NCBI RefSeq assembly: GCF_001039355.2
Contig: NW_019775835.1
Coordinates: 322,037-386,036 of the forward strand
Direction of reading: 5' to 3'
Source of the DNA: Lingula anatina
Lineage: Eukaryota; Brachiopoda; Lingulata; Lingulida; Lingulidae
DNA length: 64,000 nt
Part shown: piece by piece, positions 63,318 to 64,000 of the stretch
Position numbering within the stretch: position 1 is the first letter of the stretch
Layout: each line of letters opens with the position of its first letter
Notes under the pieces: model-generated
Told to the model about the DNA's origin: nothing
Databases searched by the model: none
What the model saw: only the letters and a program-made list of their open reading frames with translations
Translations under genes and position numbers: made by a program

Positions 63318-63445
63318 CTAAGAATAAACAGAAGTCATCATAGCTATCTAAATAGTCTCCACCAAATACCACCTAATAATAAATCAGAAGACATCATAGC
63401 TATCTATAAAGTCTCCACGAAATACAACAAAAGAAAAAACAGAAT
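63299..63445. repeat. Tandem repeat (period 55-56) spanning an intron-exon border
   Basis: TCTCCACCAAATACCACCTA occurs at 63301 and 63356, and a decayed version (TCTCCACGAAATACAACAAA) at 63412. On the minus strand each intact unit reads TTAG|GTGGTATTTGGTGGAGA, that is, the exon's acceptor plus its first bases. Confidence 0.9.
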
Positions 63446-63767
63446 ACCAGTTTTATAATTATGATTTAGAAAAAGGTCCAGCAATTACTTTTACATGTAA
63501 CCACTGTACCACTGTGACAGACATGCTTTGATTTTATGCTATAAAGTAAAGAAATTTATACCAAAAAAAAAAAAATAATAAAAATAATAAAGAAAAACTT
63601 TCATGAGAGCACTAAAACACATCATCCTCTCCATCCAATATTTTATTGAAAAGATATTGTCCTTGTCTCTTTTTAGTATTTGTTTCTACAACTGTTGAAG
63701 GACCTCACAGGACCAATGTAAGTAAGTGATCTGTGGCTGTAATATAAACAGTCAGAAAATACTTCAC

Positions 63768-63940
63768 CTTCCATTAGGGATGTCTAGTTTCCATATATTG
63801 TCTGCCTGCAGTCTGGCCCGGGTAACAACTGCTCCCTGGCTGCTGTTAGCGCCACCTATAATGAAGTATCCCTCTGCTATTGTGTCTGTTGTCACTATTC
63901 TGTCCAGTGCTCCTTCAAATGTGGTTTCTTCTTCCAAAGT
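63768..63940 (-). CDS. NAAA: NAAA-like amidase, internal exon (5' part of gene lies outside window)
   Basis: A 173-nt exon, the most upstream one visible. Acceptor TATTTTAAG before ACT TTG GAA (phase 0), donor GGAAG|GTGAAG leaving two bases that join the next exon's G as Arg. The translation TLEEETTFEGALDRIVTTDTIAEGYFIIGGANSSQGAVVTRARLQADNIWKLDIPNG carries the family features YFIIGG, an NxS glycosylation site, G-V-TR-R and the D/NIW-LD--NG stretch leading into WYLVETNYD. Signal peptide, propeptide and nucleophile cysteine are beyond position 64000, so the gene is partial here: 159 residues of the C-terminal part. Confidence 0.88.
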
Positions 63941-64000
63941 CTTAAAATAGAATTTCAATAAATCCAGAAATTAAGCATACAGGGAAAGGGGGGTGGGGGG
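63941..64000 (-). other. Intron of the NAAA-like gene reaching the window edge
   Basis: Pyrimidine-rich on the minus strand leading to the TATTTTAAG acceptor. A G-run ends the window on the plus strand. Confidence 0.6.

Noticed and set aside
63169-63372. Minus-strand 67-codon open frame starting MVFGGDYLDSYDD
   Set aside because: It runs through intron repeats and the wrong frame of the spliced NAAA-like exon.

Overview
This is an AT-rich, gene-poor stretch of an animal nuclear genome: long introns, many microsatellites, short inverted-repeat transposons, and no bacterial-style operons. The protein families (a two-domain APCDD1-type Wnt inhibitor, tandem intronless peptide GPCRs, an NAAA/acid-ceramidase-family amidase), the spliced genes and the strong haplotype variation fit a marine invertebrate bilaterian. 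I cannot name the phylum from the sequence alone. Every gene I can support lies on the minus strand.

Layout. 1-4345 is intergenic sequence downstream of an APCDD1-like gene. Two clear APCDD1 coding exons lie at 7857-8409 (first domain) and 4346-5086 (second domain, hydrophobic C-terminus and stop), joined in phase across a 2.8 kb intron. A possible first coding exon (start codon with upstream in-frame stop, hydrophobic leader, perfect splice donor) is at 34085-34142. If it belongs to the same gene, a roughly 25 kb interval between the exons holds a still-missing short exon, twin perfect CRE palindromes (13636-13672), a GC-richer block (14200-14690), a fold-back element and large assembly duplications. 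35-50 kb holds no recognisable gene, only microsatellites, a MITE-like element and another duplication. Two paralogous intronless peptide receptors, resembling galanin/allatostatin-A receptors, lie at 50710-51882 and 57927-59042. Both replace the usual D/ERY motif with FRC. The last 2 kb carries the four 3'-terminal coding exons of an NAAA-like amidase that continues past the window edge.

Assembly warning. Four of the five runs of N are flanked by near-identical sequence (17228-18879 = 18989-20640; 19832-23873 = 23877 to about 27925; 27716-29672 = 29674-31620; 42537-44443 = 44445-46351). These look like unmerged contig ends or alternative haplotypes rather than real tandem duplications, so about 9.7 kb of the window is probably counted twice.

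The genes do not form a pathway. Their shared strand is the only organisational signal; the two receptors are a local gene duplication.
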